Shown here: in pieces, positions 46,568-57,692 of the stretch | Position numbering within the stretch: the first letter of the stretch is position 1 | Layout of the letters: every line of letters begins with the position of its first letter | Assembly: GCF_022376445.1 (NCBI RefSeq) | Contig: NW_025955018.1 | Coordinates: 62,001 to 126,000 of the forward strand | Origin: Fomitopsis serialis | Taxonomy: Eukaryota > Basidiomycota > Agaricomycetes > Polyporales > Fomitopsidaceae | DNA: 64,000 nucleotides | Reading direction: 5' to 3' | Translations under genes and position numbers: made by a program | Notes under the pieces: generated by a model | Databases searched by the model: none | What the model was told of the DNA's origin: nothing | The model's input: only the letters and a program-made list of their open reading frames with translations

Positions 46568-46997
46568 CAAGGATAAATCGGGAATGTAGACGCCCGGGGA
46601 TCGCTTCTTATCTCTCAAGCCCGACGCGATGTTCGCGGCTTACCGTTTGGGGACTATTGAATGTAAACAGACCCGTCTTAATGCATGCATAGTCCGAATA
46701 AATGTCTAGACTGGTACTTCGAATACATGAGCAGCCTTTTGAGACTACAACAGTACAACAAAACCAGAGGTGTCGGACTAGGACTGATTTAATCCTTATA
46801 TGTATATATTGTACCCTACAGCATGCTCATGTACAGTACATTCGTTGTGGTAAATGTACACTAATTGCTCGTTGCCCTGCAAGCCATGCAGATTCTAAGC
46901 CCACTCGGAGGTGACACTCCCGGTAGACTCAGTGCGCGCGACGCGTCCCTCGTTATCTCGGAGTAGATAAGATGTGGATTACCAAATCGGGCTCTTA

Positions 46998-47060
46998 TCA
47001 CCCGCGATAGGCAGTCGACCCACTGGGGGGGTAGCGACTCACCAGGGGGTAGATGACTGT
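46998..47060 (-). repeat. Inner 63-bp inverted repeat, right copy
   Basis: Exact reverse complement of 46505-46567, separated from it by 430 bp of AT-rich DNA without genes. Confidence 0.9.
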
Positions 47061-47351
47061 ATCACTGTCAATATAATATTACTGCTTGTAGGAAGTCCAG
47101 CCGAGCCGATACAGTGGTCTTCATGACTGTTGGGTATAATCTCACACCTAACAATCAAATGGTATTCTACGCTGTATGTAATAGTTCATGAGTGCATCAA
47201 GGGTCTACCATTGCATCAGTACCAAGGCCTGGAGCCAAGATTCACGACCATTGACAATTGCACACGGTACAGTATGTGCACCCGAGTGATGAACTCACTT
47301 GAACGGTCTTGACTCCTGAGCTCGAGTTCTCCGTGTCCGGGACATACTATA

Positions 47352-47685
47352 TGTCGGAATGTTAGATCCGTATAGATAGAGTTGTACTCACAAAACTCAC
47401 CTTAGACTCGAGGCCGATATGCGGTCCTCGTTGTATGCTTGGGCTGTCGCTTATTGCCAGCTGAACATCGCCCGCCTTGGGCCGTAGCCTCAAGACTACC
47501 GTGTGCGACGTGCGCTATCCGACACCGTCATATTTGATCAGTACCAATGTACATGTATAAGTAGACAGACAGAAATACGAACCTCGTAGTTTTTCCCCCG
47601 AGCTCTCCGGTCTGCGCCCCGACCCTCAAGCACCTGCGCGTCGAGTCAATACTCGCCGCTGTTCCATCGCATCGTATACGCGATA
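47352..47685 (+). mobile_element. Solo copia LTR nested in the inverted-repeat element
   Basis: 334 bp, starting TGTCGGAATGTTAGATCCGT and ending CGATA like the LTRs of the 426-5857 element, but with many differences, so it is an older relative. A CTATA target duplication stands on both sides (47347-47351 and 47686-47690). Loss of the interior by recombination between LTRs is the usual origin. Confidence 0.9.
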
Positions 47686-47754
47686 CTATAGTTCAGTCAC
47701 CCTACAGCCTACCCTGTTCTCCTGGCCCACGATGTAAGTATATACTATGGCACT

Positions 47755-48020
47755 CACGCGCCGTTTACGCTGCGTGCGGGTGTTCGCCGACTCGTCCGGA
47801 CTCTTGTGGGGTCTTGCGCGCAGCTGCCTCTCGATTTGGCCTTTCTGACAACATGCCTGAGTAGCGTTTGACGCGTAGATTCCGAAAATGAGGTCGCCGA
47901 GGCCATACGATGAGTTTCGAGCGAGGTATTGGGCATTGCATGAAGGCGACGGCCGCGAGACGCGAGGTGGCTGAGGCGTGTGGCGCGGGATCTTCATCCA
48001 CGGACTAGCGGGTAACGGTA
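47755..48020 (-). repeat. Right 266-bp arm of the inverted-repeat element
   Basis: Perfect reverse complement of 46021-46286; ends at the second GTGCTT. Confidence 0.92.
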
Positions 48021-48534
48021 GTGCTTGGTCGGAGCAGCGGAGGCGCCGACCGGACGAATCTCGGCCTATTATTCCACCGTCGCGCGACGGCTTTCAAGTC
48101 CTCAATGCTCTCGACGTCCACCGTGCACGTTCATATTCTACGCACTGGCAGTACTTACTTGGTCACACTCTTGTCAACACGACTCGCGCTCCAACTGGAT
48201 CACTCCTCTGAGCTCTCTTCGCCACGGACCACGGTCTCTCTGTCGAACGTTTCCTGTTGTCTTGAATTGCTCGGGAGGTCCGTCGTTGAGCTAGGGCGAC
48301 TGGCTGCTCAGCATGGTCTACCACCTGAGGCCTGAGGCCCAGTGCGCAAGAACTGTGCTGCATCTGGCGGTACCATGAGCGGAGCGCGGCGATGCAGGGT
48401 GCTTGGGTGTACGTGATGTGATGAAGTAGAGTCCCTTGCAGTCGTTCGTGGGGTGAGTCCGTCTCGGTCCTAATGTATGCTGCGTTATCCGACGTATACG
48501 ATGCAGGATATGCGATCAGCCATACTTTGCCATG

Positions 48535-48720
48535 ACGAAGCATGTCGCAGTGGAGATGGAGCTCAACGTTCTACGGGGTTGGAGCAAGGCAGACATAGAC
48601 GGCATTGGTCGGACGGTCGTTACCGTGTTTCGACGCTTGCTCCGGCTATGGTCTGACCGCGGTACAGTCGATATTACCTGGGCGTGTAACAATCACTCTG
48701 TTGTTCTCGAGCGACTATAA
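48535..48720 (+). pseudogene. F-box family C-terminal fragment (copy H)
   Basis: About 60 codons: TKHVAVEMELNVLRGWSKAD, then IDGIGRTVVTVFRRLLRLWS and DRGTVDITWACN. This matches the last 60 residues of copies A and E (DVEVEM, GRKL, LLRPWSDRGIV). No F-box or repeat region precedes it within several hundred bases, so it is a truncated relic. It carries changes at otherwise constant positions (LLRLWSDRGT). Confidence 0.65.
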
Positions 48721-50732
48721 ATGACATGCAGGCGAGTGCACTCTGCTTCGACGCAAGCTTGAGCCCTTGCTCATTCCCGTGCTGAACTGATCGAGCAGAA
48801 CACTTCCTGATGAAGACACACCCGTAGATTGCTCCCGTAGTTCTGCGAGTCTCATCTAGTTTCTCTGGCACAAGCACTTCAGCTTCAGCGTCATTTCGTG
48901 GTCAAGGATCTGGACAAGCGCGACATAGAGAAATTCTGGACTGCGTGGCTGCGTGACTAGCAGTCCCTAAAGATGTTCAGGATCTTGGTAGTCCATCGTC
49001 ACGCCAACTCAGATGCAGATATCGCGCTGTATGGCGAGCCTCGGTTTCATACCAGAGCATTCGTATAGTGCAGTTTGTGAGTCATACTAGGTGCTGTAGT
49101 TCGCCCCGTCGCTTCCCTACTTTGCTGATTCTATGTTGCACACTTGTGTTGCTCGTATCGCACGTGAAGCTTGAAGCGTGAAGGACCACCCCGAACGTCA
49201 GCTGTAGTTCAACGTACAACCCCAACAGTACGAGGATGGTATGCAGAGACATATCGAAGAGTTGGACGAATCACCGTGAGTAAATTCGTGCTCGCTAGGA
49301 TCTACTATGTCCTCCGTATCTGATGAGCTCTTGAATCCCCGCGACGCGTTAGGTCAGGCAGCGGACGTCTCGATGCAACCAGGCCGAGCCTGCTTTGTTA
49401 TTCGAAATCTGCCCCGGGCCAGTACGTGTTATTGGATCATCATGCCAACGACTGCTTCGCAACGCTTCCGTATCACACTCCTCACTACCCTGAACCACAG
49501 ATAACTATTGTCCGGACGCGTTCTCAGGCTATGCAGTACCTCGCCGCAGTTCGAGGACCCCAGGACCCGGTCGAGCAGGAGGACTGACGCCAAAGATACT
49601 CCTACAATGCGGGAGATACTTAATCAGCAGGCCGTTGTCTTGGTGTGGTGCGTAGCCTGCTCTTGAGATGTCAAGCTGAACTTCCCCGACAGGGCGCCAT
49701 TGGGGCCCTAAATCGCCTGGCGGTGCTTCGTACGTACGGCTTCCGCAAACGCGAACGGGATTTCTCTAAAAAGCAAGAAGCTGTACCTGGCGAGGATGAC
49801 TGTACGGACGAGGTCCGTAAGCTCGAACGCGAGTTGTGTGGCCCGTAGGCAAGATTCGTTTTCGGGCTATTTTTCTGTCGGGGACGCTCACCCTTTAGGT
49901 TGGCTCTTAATCGGTGAAAAGCATGTCCAGGAAAAGCTCCTGGCTGGCCGAGCTGGTGGTGATGCTTGTATTCACCTTCCCCGACGCAGCAGGCCTACGC
50001 GCGATCCAGCGAACGTTCCATACACGAAATTAGTATGGTCGAACACTAGCACATCTGTCCCCAGGTGGCCACTCCGCAGGTTCTTCATGGCCCGTGCGCG
50101 CGGTACGGACCCTATCTGGGTTGGCAGCCTCCCCGGGACGTGTTCCGACCTACGATGTCTTGTCTCGATCCGCGCGGAAACAGGACATATATGTGCCCAG
50201 CGCCCTCAATGCGTAATCAATCACTGCTTCTGGTAAATTATGAGTCTCCGCTTCACACCCGTCCATGACTGACCGTTTTTGTTGAGGAACTACTCCGACT
50301 GTGTGGGCTGGAGCATGCTGGTGAACGCGGTGTGTAACTAGTGCGTCCGTGCGCCACTACGGTGTAATTCTACATGCAAATGCACATGCTCATATGTGAA
50401 CGACTGCAGAGGGCCATGCCTCGCCATTTGTGGCTTAATATGGACACCCGGGCCCACACGCACGGCCAATAGTCTTGCACATATAAAGACCACTTTTCGC
50501 GGTGCGTATTCCCTCGGCGGTCTTAAAATGACTTGGAGGGGCATACACTCAGAATTGGGATGTGATTGCCTCGTTGCCGTCGTTCCATATTCACGGAGCG
50601 CTCTTGGGTCTGCCCCCCTTCCCCGTTGTCCCTTTCCTTGCCGATATGCCTTGAAAGTACCGCTCTCATCGATGCCCAGCGGTCGCGCATTTGATGTGCC
50701 ACCAGGACTTTCTCTCGCCTCGAGAGACGCGG
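48721..50732. other. Spacer with short decayed coding-like stretches
   Basis: Three stretches look like old coding sequence with stops: about 48893-49080 (RHFVVKDLDKRDIEKFWTAW), about 49412-49587 (GQYVLLDHHANDCFATLPYH, then TPHYPEPQITIVRTRSQAMQ, stop) and 49645-49848 (LRTYGFRKRERDFSKKQEAV). None is recognised. They may be fragments of one lost gene, since all are on the plus strand. Confidence 0.35.
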
Positions 50733-50743
50733 TTAGGGTTAGG
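50733..50743 (+). promoter_or_regulatory. Telomere-like motif upstream of copy E
   Basis: TTAGGGTTAGG lies about 280 bp before the open frame of copy E, inside GAGACGCGGTTAGGGTTAGG, related to the B and D sites. Confidence 0.35.
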
Positions 50744-51013
50744 AGCGCTGACTCCTGCTTCAGCTTGCTTTGTCAAGCTAGTCAATTCTATGCAAGGAAG
50801 TTGCACAAATCGCCATGTCCGCTCTGTTACTGCGCCTCCATTCACGACTGCGTTGCCACTCACAACGCGCGCGCGGCGACTGTACGGAATACCCTTTCTC
50901 TTCCTCCTCGACCTTGCGTGAACGTCGCCCAGAATGCGGACTAGAGTTGGTTCCTCTCCTGTTCGTGCGAGAACCTAGCTGATGTATACGCGCAGTCCCC
51001 CTCCACCGAAAGT

Positions 51014-52495
51014 GTGCCACTGGAAAGCGCACTTGAAGTCACGCAACGGAGTGCCAATGGGCATCTTTGCAGTGGTCAGAACAGTACCGATGATGACACA
51101 GACAGTGAAGAGGAATCGAGTGCCGATGATAGGTACTGGCCATGGAGCCCCTGGGACGACGCCCGCTTTCAAGGCACTCTGCCACTCATCCTCTCCGCTC
51201 GCATCCCGCTCGAGGTTTTTGGACTCATCATCAATGAGACGGACCAACCCACTTCGGCAGCCGCGGCGTTGGTCTGCACGGCTTGGTACTCTCGAGCGAT
51301 GCGCGTCCTCTACCATGAAATCCAGATCAACGACCGTACGAGCTTTGACATGCTGTCCAAGCAGTGTCGCGCGTCTCCGCGCGTGAAGAGGTGGCTCGCT
51401 ACCACGCACGAGCTAGTGGCCAAAGACAATGAATGCGTGTTCAGAACAATTGCGAGAGGCCCTCCATTCCTTCAGGTGCTACCCATTGCACTCGTTCATG
51501 CAATGCCTGGCGTACGCACCCTTGACATCGCAGGAGGAGATCTTCGTTTCGTCCGACCGGCTTTCTTGGTTGGCCTGTCGCACTTCAAGGCTGTCACGTC
51601 GTTGTTCCTGCGCGAGTGCAATTTGAACAACATTGAACAGCTGCGGCGCATCGTCTTTGCCTTCCCTAAGCTGACGGACCTCAGTATAACCCATATCAGT
51701 CTCACTCAACAACTCAGAGGTCCTGCCTGCAACATGGGAGCCACACTGGTTCAGTCCCCACGTCTTCGACGCCTTCGAATCGATCTCACCACCGAATCAA
51801 TGGCAACGTTCGTTGACTGCATGACACGCTCAGGCTGTTTGACCTCCCTCGAAGAGCTAACACCTTTGATGGACAGTAGATACGAATACTTTGCACATGC
51901 CATGAGCAAAGCCCTCGAAGCCGCAGGGGCATCCCTAACTCTGTATCACGAACAGTGGGCAGGGAACGAATGCGAAACTGACGGTAAGAGTACTTGTCAA
52001 CTCCCACCAGACCTCGCCGCTGATGCACATGCACAACGTACTATGTATGTAGGTGATGATCACGGCATTCTATCGCAAAACACCGCCCTGCGATCCTTAG
52101 AATTCACGATGAACGATATCAACCCAGACATCGGAGATCGGGCACTTCTCTGGTGGGTCAATTGGGTGGACGAGTTATACGGTGTCCTCTCCAACATCCG
52201 GAGTCCTGATCTCGAGCGCATCAAAATCCAATCCAATCTTGGTTACAACACAAGCGACCACGATTACAAAGAACTGGACATTGTCCTCAAGAAGGTCGAT
52301 TTCGTGGCCTTGCACGAGGTCATGGGCCGGTCATATTTCGACGTTCTGGAGGATGTTGAGGTAGAGATGGGCCTAATCGGAGTAATGGATGACAGCATAG
52401 TTGACGACGTCGGTCGGAAACTCAGACGCGTGTACCGTGGTTTGCTGCGGCCATGGTCTGACCGCGGTATAGTCAGCGTCACCCGATGGATATAA
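51014..52495 (+). CDS. F-box protein copy E
   Basis: Open for 493 codons to TAA, but the frame has no ATG before the F-box, so translation must begin in an upstream exon I could not place. An acidic leader (STDDDTDSEEESSADD) precedes the F-box (ARIPLEVFGLIINETDQPTS, then ALVCTAWYSRAMRVLYHEIQ). The linker is shorter than in B-D, then Leu-rich repeats (VRTLDIAGGDLRFVRPAFLV, LFLRECNLNNIEQLRRIVFA) and the end LLRPWSDRGIVSVTRWI. It is clearly diverged from B-D and shares the RPWSDRGIV tail with A and G. A GTGAGTGAG donor follows the stop near 52525. Confidence 0.8.
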   Translation: MPLESALEVTQRSANGHLCSGQNSTDDDTDSEEESSADDRYWPWSPWDDARFQGTLPLILSARIPLEVFGLIINETDQPTSAAAALVCTAWYSRAMRVLYHEIQINDRTSFDMLSKQCRASPRVKRWLATTHELVAKDNECVFRTIARGPPFLQVLPIALVHAMPGVRTLDIAGGDLRFVRPAFLVGLSHFKAVTSLFLRECNLNNIEQLRRIVFAFPKLTDLSITHISLTQQLRGPACNMGATLVQSPRLRRLRIDLTTESMATFVDCMTRSGCLTSLEELTPLMDSRYEYFAHAMSKALEAAGASLTLYHEQWAGNECETDGKSTCQLPPDLAADAHAQRTMYVGDDHGILSQNTALRSLEFTMNDINPDIGDRALLWWVNWVDELYGVLSNIRSPDLERIKIQSNLGYNTSDHDYKELDIVLKKVDFVALHEVMGRSYFDVLEDVEVEMGLIGVMDDSIVDDVGRKLRRVYRGLLRPWSDRGIVSVTRWI

Positions 52496-52510
52496 CACTG
52501 AGATTAGCTC

Positions 52511-54788
52511 TGCGCATTGTAGACGTGAGTGAGCTCGTTTGTATACACACACATATATCTCACCCCTGCCCCCGCCATTCCGATAGGCTGACTGCTCTAC
52601 GGCAGGTCACCCGATCGGCACAGCGGCAATACAGAGACATCGTCCCCAGCAGCATCCTCGGCGCGCGGGTCGATAGGAGCGACTGGCTCGCTCACAAGAG
52701 ACTGCCAAGGCTGGATGGATACTCAATGCGCTGGACGCGAGACCTGCCAGCGGTGCTGATAGCTCCGGCGAGTACGGTTGTATTATCACTTCCCTCTTTG
52801 ACTACTTAAGCCCATCGCTATAATTCAACGAGACGCACATAAATGTAATCAATGCGCGGGCTTCACGTCAACGAAAGGCATAGACCAGATTGTGTGCAGT
52901 ATCACAAGAGTATGCGTTTGGATGCCCCGCACGAGCAGATATGCGAGTCAATCAAGTCACTCAGCAGCGACCGATCAGCGCAAGAGCCCTCCGTGACGAG
53001 TGGCGTTGAGAGGAATGGACCCCGTCGGAAAGGCGAATCGGAGGAGACGAAGGTTCGGAGGAGCCACTTTATGCAGCGTACACCAGGTGACGAAGCCAGC
53101 ATTCGCGCGCATGGGATCCAGAGAAGAGGTTGAGAGAAGCCGCGGAAGATGTAGACGCACCTAGTATTCGCTGAATCTGGCTCGGAGGCATCTCGTACGC
53201 ATACGACGGATGCAATGAACCTATAGGTTACGCAGCGGCGCACTCGTTCTCATTGCCACATGTATCGGTTGGCGGGCTCTGCGTCGGTGGTGATGAGCTG
53301 AAAGACCAAGTTTCTCGAAAAACAGGAATACTCGCCAAGTTGCCTTGGGCGAACTTGTCGTGACGCCAGTCGTGCCCCAGGACAGTCCACGGACGCGCAG
53401 GTGACGAACATTTATGTTCAAGCTGAAGAGAAGAGCCCGCTTGCGTACCTGACAGCCATTGTCTTGTCCAACCTTCTCGTCTCTTCTCTCTCGAGGCTTC
53501 TTGAGTTGTCATCAAGCTGGACCTGTACGGAGAACTGCTCGGTCATGGTGCCGCGTCTTCTCGTCGCAGAACGCGGATAGGGCTGTCAAGTGTGTATCCC
53601 TCGCTCAAAGCAAGTTCGTGGAAGACGTGGAGCAGGAGTGTGCTCACTGGAATAGTAGTCGAAGAGCCCTCATAGTTCCCGTTGTGCGACGGAGGGTGAA
53701 AGGGTTCCGGAGAAGGAGCGCGAGCTGAGTCCTAGGCCGCGCATCCAGGCAAGATTTAGCGGAACGTTATCATATCCGATCGCTGTAGGTATAGAGGGCT
53801 AGGTATCAGAGGGTGCGTGGAGGAGATTTGAAGAGTACTTGGAAAATACTTGGCTCGAAGAGGCCTGAAGAGGCCTGAAGAGGCTTGAAGAGGCTTGTAG
53901 AAGCATGAAAAGACTTGCAGAGACTTGAGGCCTTGAGGAGGGCGTGAAAAGTGCTCAAGCCTCAAAAGACGTGCAAGAGATGAAGCGACTCAGCAAGCGC
54001 GGTGAAGAGGCGCTCGACCGCTCCGAGTCCACTGTTGTTCTCAGTTCTGGACGTCGACCAACGCGACCCCGCCGACCCTCTCTCCGACCCAACTTTTCGC
54101 TGTTCTTGCGGATCCCGTTGGCCTAGCGACTCGCAGCACCTGTACCATGTCCACGTAGGTTGCAAGTGCCGCCGGGACCCAGGTTCGCATCCGTAGTACA
54201 TCTGTACATTGTAGTCCGTCGCGCGGGCCTCGACTGACGCGTTCGTTCTTAGCGTGAATTGGCCGTTCAACCTTGTAACGCGACCATATAAAATGCAGGT
54301 ATCCTTCTATGATATGAAGTGTCTACCGCGAAATGCATCATCGGACATACGGGTTCATCGTCTACAGAACGAACAGGCGGCCCCGACAATGGTCGGTACG
54401 GCTGCCACGGCATCAATCTGCTTGGTGCTCTCCATGTACGTACGGCTCTCAACGCGGGCTCTCGACTGCGCGGCGTCGGCTTCAGCCTGCGCGTCCCGTC
54501 CAAGCCGTGCTGCACCAATGGCATGTTCGACCATTGGTTCGACCCATCCTTCTGCATGAGCGATGGCCAGCTGGGTCATCCCGAGGTCCAACTGTGCTCT
54601 CCTCGCTGAGGCGCTGATGATCTACCGAACCCTAGTATCTTGCCGGCCGTCGACGCTCTCCAATGCTGTGGGGAGGGTTAATACTTGCGCCACCCGAGGC
54701 CACTCCAATACCTGTGTGTGCGCTCACAGCTGCGCCCTCTCTTTAGTGCATACATCCAGGTCGTGTACGCGTAGGTTGTGAGTGCTTC
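52511..54788. other. Downstream flank of unit E and leader of unit F
   Basis: No gene recognised. CGTCTTCTCGTCGCAGAACG near 53560 matches 39199-39222 and 7985-8010. The stretch 54395-54500 resembles 39840-39960. It therefore belongs to the repeated unit. Confidence 0.5.
53856..53935. repeat. Imperfect 10-bp tandem repeat
   Basis: GAGGCCTGAA, GAGGCCTGAA, GAGGCTTGAA, GAGGCTTGTA, GAAGCATGAA and further decayed copies give a 10-bp period over about 80 bp. Confidence 0.8.
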
Positions 54789-56364
54789 GATGTCCAAGCC
54801 CAAACCTAGCGTCGGTGATCTTGCTTTTGTCGATGCTCTCGACTGATATGTTCACTTAGCATTTCCCCCCTCTCACCGGCACCGTCTCACACGGACAGGT
54901 CTCGCCATGGAATATCGACGGGACTCTTGACGTCGATCAGAGCAGTGTCGATGAAGAGAACGACGAGGTATCGTGTGCCGACAGACCGAGTGCCGACGGA
55001 CAAAATGCCGATGAACAGAGCAACGAGGAATTACGCGCCGATGAATGGACCTACGACGCGAGGATGACTCCAGCACCGCAAGACAGGTCTTCAGAGACTG
55101 GTGCGACGCCCGTTTTCAAGGCAACCTGCCGCTGGCCCTCTCCGCTCGCATCCCGCTCGAGGTCTTCGAGTTCCTCATCGACGAGATGGATCCTCCCACA
55201 TTGGCCGCCGCAGCGCTGGTCTGTGCACCATGGTACCCTCGAGCGATGCACAACCTCTACCACGGCGTCGATATTCGCCGCGGCGCGCGCTTCAACATGT
55301 TGTTCAAGCAGTACCACACATCTCCCCGTGTGAAGCAGCGGCTCGCAAACACATGTAAGCTGATAGTAGATGAGGTGAGTGCTCACTCCGACGTGCGTAT
55401 GCGGACGGCCCTGAGTACCAGGAAAAGGATGCCCTTCGTTTCATCCGCACGGATCTCGTCCTCGCCCTATCGAGGTTCAAGTCTGTCAACTCGTTGACGC
55501 TTGACCAATGTCGGTTGAACAAGATCACGCAGCTGCGGCGGATCGTGTCTGCCTTCCCCCAGCTTACCGATTTCACCATGCATAGTATCCAGTTCGCTGA
55601 GCAAGGTGCTGCTAGTTACACGGGAGCCTCGTTATTTCAGCCATCATCTCACGCGCGTCTTCGATACCTCGACGTCAGCGTGTACGAAGAACGCATGCCG
55701 ATGTTCATTAACTGGATGACATGTTCAAGTCTCTGCACCTCGCTTACGGATCTGACAGTCCGGTTTGACGATCCCTCGATGGTACAGACCCCTCTTCAAA
55801 AACTCCTCGAAACGGTGGGAGCATCGTTGACCTATTACCGCGAGGACTACGATATCAATGGCCGTAGGAGTCCCTTCATGCTACTTATAGACTTCGCCGC
55901 TGATGCGCACACACAATGTAGGTGGCCACGTCAATCTGTCGCAGAACACCGCCTTGCGATTCTTAGACTTCGGGTCGCATCGCGTCAAACACGAGGGCGA
56001 AGATCAGGGGCAGGGCGCGTGGACCAAAACAACGGACGAATTACACGGCATCTTCTCCACCATCCGCAGCCATCCACTCGAGCACATCGAGTTCCGCGTT
56101 CACGTTAGCTTTGATAACAGCATTCTCGAGCCTGAGCAGCCCGGCGTTGTCCTCGAGAAGCTTGACCGGCGGGACCTGCATAGGGTCATGGGCCAGCCAT
56201 ACTTCGACGCCCTGAAGATAGTCGAGGTGAAGATGTACCTGGTGCCTCAGACATACTGGGCCAGTACCCCGAGAGCTTGCGACATCGTCGATCAGAAGCT
56301 CGTGACCATGTTCGGTGGCATTTTGCAGCCATGGTCTGCCCGTGGTATAGTCAACGTTACCTAG
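54789..56364 (+). pseudogene. F-box protein copy F, broken
   Basis: Exon 1 (54789-54809, MSKPKPS) and exon 2 from 54860 (HFPPLTGTVSHGQVSPWNID) keep the same intron position and phase as B-D. A frame break near 55065-55090 separates this leader from VFRDWCDARFQGNLPLALSA and the F-box (RIPLEVFEFLIDEMDPPTLA). A second break with loss of about 120 bp near 55375-55440 removes the acidic linker. A third near 55880 precedes VGGHVNLSQNTALRFLDF. The C-terminus (KLDRRDLHRVMGQPYFDALK, then LQPWSARGIVNVT, stop) is still readable. Three breaks make it a pseudogene, though GTGAGTGC at 55375 could be a splice donor in a partial rescue. Confidence 0.75.
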
Positions 56365-57692
56365 CTTACTAGTATGATCCTTTGATATTGTAACCGTGAG
56401 TGGAGCCCGTTTGCGCGCACACACTTCCGTCTAACTCCCGTTCAGCCATTCAGCAGAACCCAGGAACCCTCACGCTAAGACGTGGCGGGTCATCCGAACG
56501 GTACAGACGAAGGTGGCGGCAACGATGCATCGTCACCGCTTGTATGGAGCGCGGCGGGGGGATCAGTCGTTCACAAGCTGTCGTTCGGCTCCATATTATT
56601 TATCGGCTGACTCAATAGGAGTACGATTGGCTTGGGTCTGGTATGAAGGTGACCCGGATTCGGTATGGTTACCATCTCTATTGATTCATGCTTGCTACGA
56701 TGTCTGAATGTACTATAAATCGACAATCCAGGCTCGAGGGTGTCGGTATTTGATTGTATTGGACATGCTGAAACTCGAGACATAAGAGCAGGTCAATATC
56801 AAGTTCAAGTACAATGAGTACGTATCTGACCGTCAGATAGCGGTGCCATAGAAGGGGCTCCAACCGGGGTGGCACGAGGAAGCGGGAGAAATTTGCCTCG
56901 CACTGCCGCAAAAGAAGAGAAATCGCATGTCGACGGGAGACGTACTGTAGGAGCGAAGGCCAACCGCGGACCGACGTTCCTTGGCGTCCATGGCCTACGA
57001 CAAATACATCGCGTGCCAGACTTGAGTCACTTGAGGTAATCGCACAGCACGCGCTCCGTACCTACTAAGGTCGGGCGGCATCAGTATCGTCGTGAGGGTA
57101 TCAGTCGGCGCCGTTTGCTCCCGACAACTGAAGCAAGTATGTCCCGGCACCATCACTCGCAGATGCTTGATATGGTTCCATGCGGCACGAATCACCCAGA
57201 GAGGCGACCAGAGGACGACTGCACAGTCGCATCCGAATTGCAAATTCAAGTTGGTAGGGCTTGTCAAAGAGCGTTAACGTCCTGACCAATGAATGGTTCG
57301 AGCGTATAAGTAGTACTTACCAGCATCGTGAAGGGCACGAACTTCTACGCATCTTTGACAGTACCTGCCAGTGCGCTACTGGTACGTAGCGCTCGCATAC
57401 ATTGTCCGCTTCATCAGTACATATCCGAAAACGCGGGATTGAAGGCATGCAGCACATCTTTCAAGGGGCGCGATGAAACGACTTAGTCTGATCGGCAAGG
57501 GCAGTATCCTTTGTTTCTTTGTCTGGTGCAGGGCGAAGCCCTGTGTCGGACTGTACAAACGGGGGAATCTAACGTGAAACAGGCGAGGGCGGCAGTCATG
57601 GGGAGGACACCGGGAAGACAGTATCGATATCTTCATATAGGTATCAGCACCAGCTGGCAATGAGGGATTGTATCCGTCCAACCTTCTCCAAT
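56365..57692. other. Flank of unit F, no gene seen
   Basis: The first 330 bp parallel the other units (GTGAGTGGAGCCCGTTTGC, then CGAACGGTACAGACGAAGG). Nothing is recognised further right, up to the glutamine-synthetase-like gene. Confidence 0.5.

Larger units (their letters stand above)
46021..48020. mobile_element. 2.0-kb element with perfect 266-bp inverted arms
   Basis: Arms 46021-46286 and 47755-48020 are exact reverse complements by my reading, starting TACCGTTACCCGCTAGTCCG. GTGCTT lies directly outside both ends (46015-46020 and 48021-48026), a 6-bp target duplication. There is no transposase, so it is non-autonomous. A second, inner pair of perfect 63-bp inverted repeats (46505-46567 and 46998-47060) and a solo copia LTR lie inside. 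Long arms recall foldback elements; a 6-bp duplication with long arms also occurs in Polinton-type elements. The superfamily is undetermined. Confidence 0.85.

Noticed and set aside
46505..47060. Inner inverted pair as a separate inserted transposon
   Set aside because: No target duplication was found outside the 63-bp repeats, so it is described as internal structure only.
50934..50995. A first exon for F-box copy E (ATGCGGACTAGAGTTG)
   Set aside because: With the nearest acceptors the intron is either 29 bp long or leaves the wrong phase, so no start was assigned.
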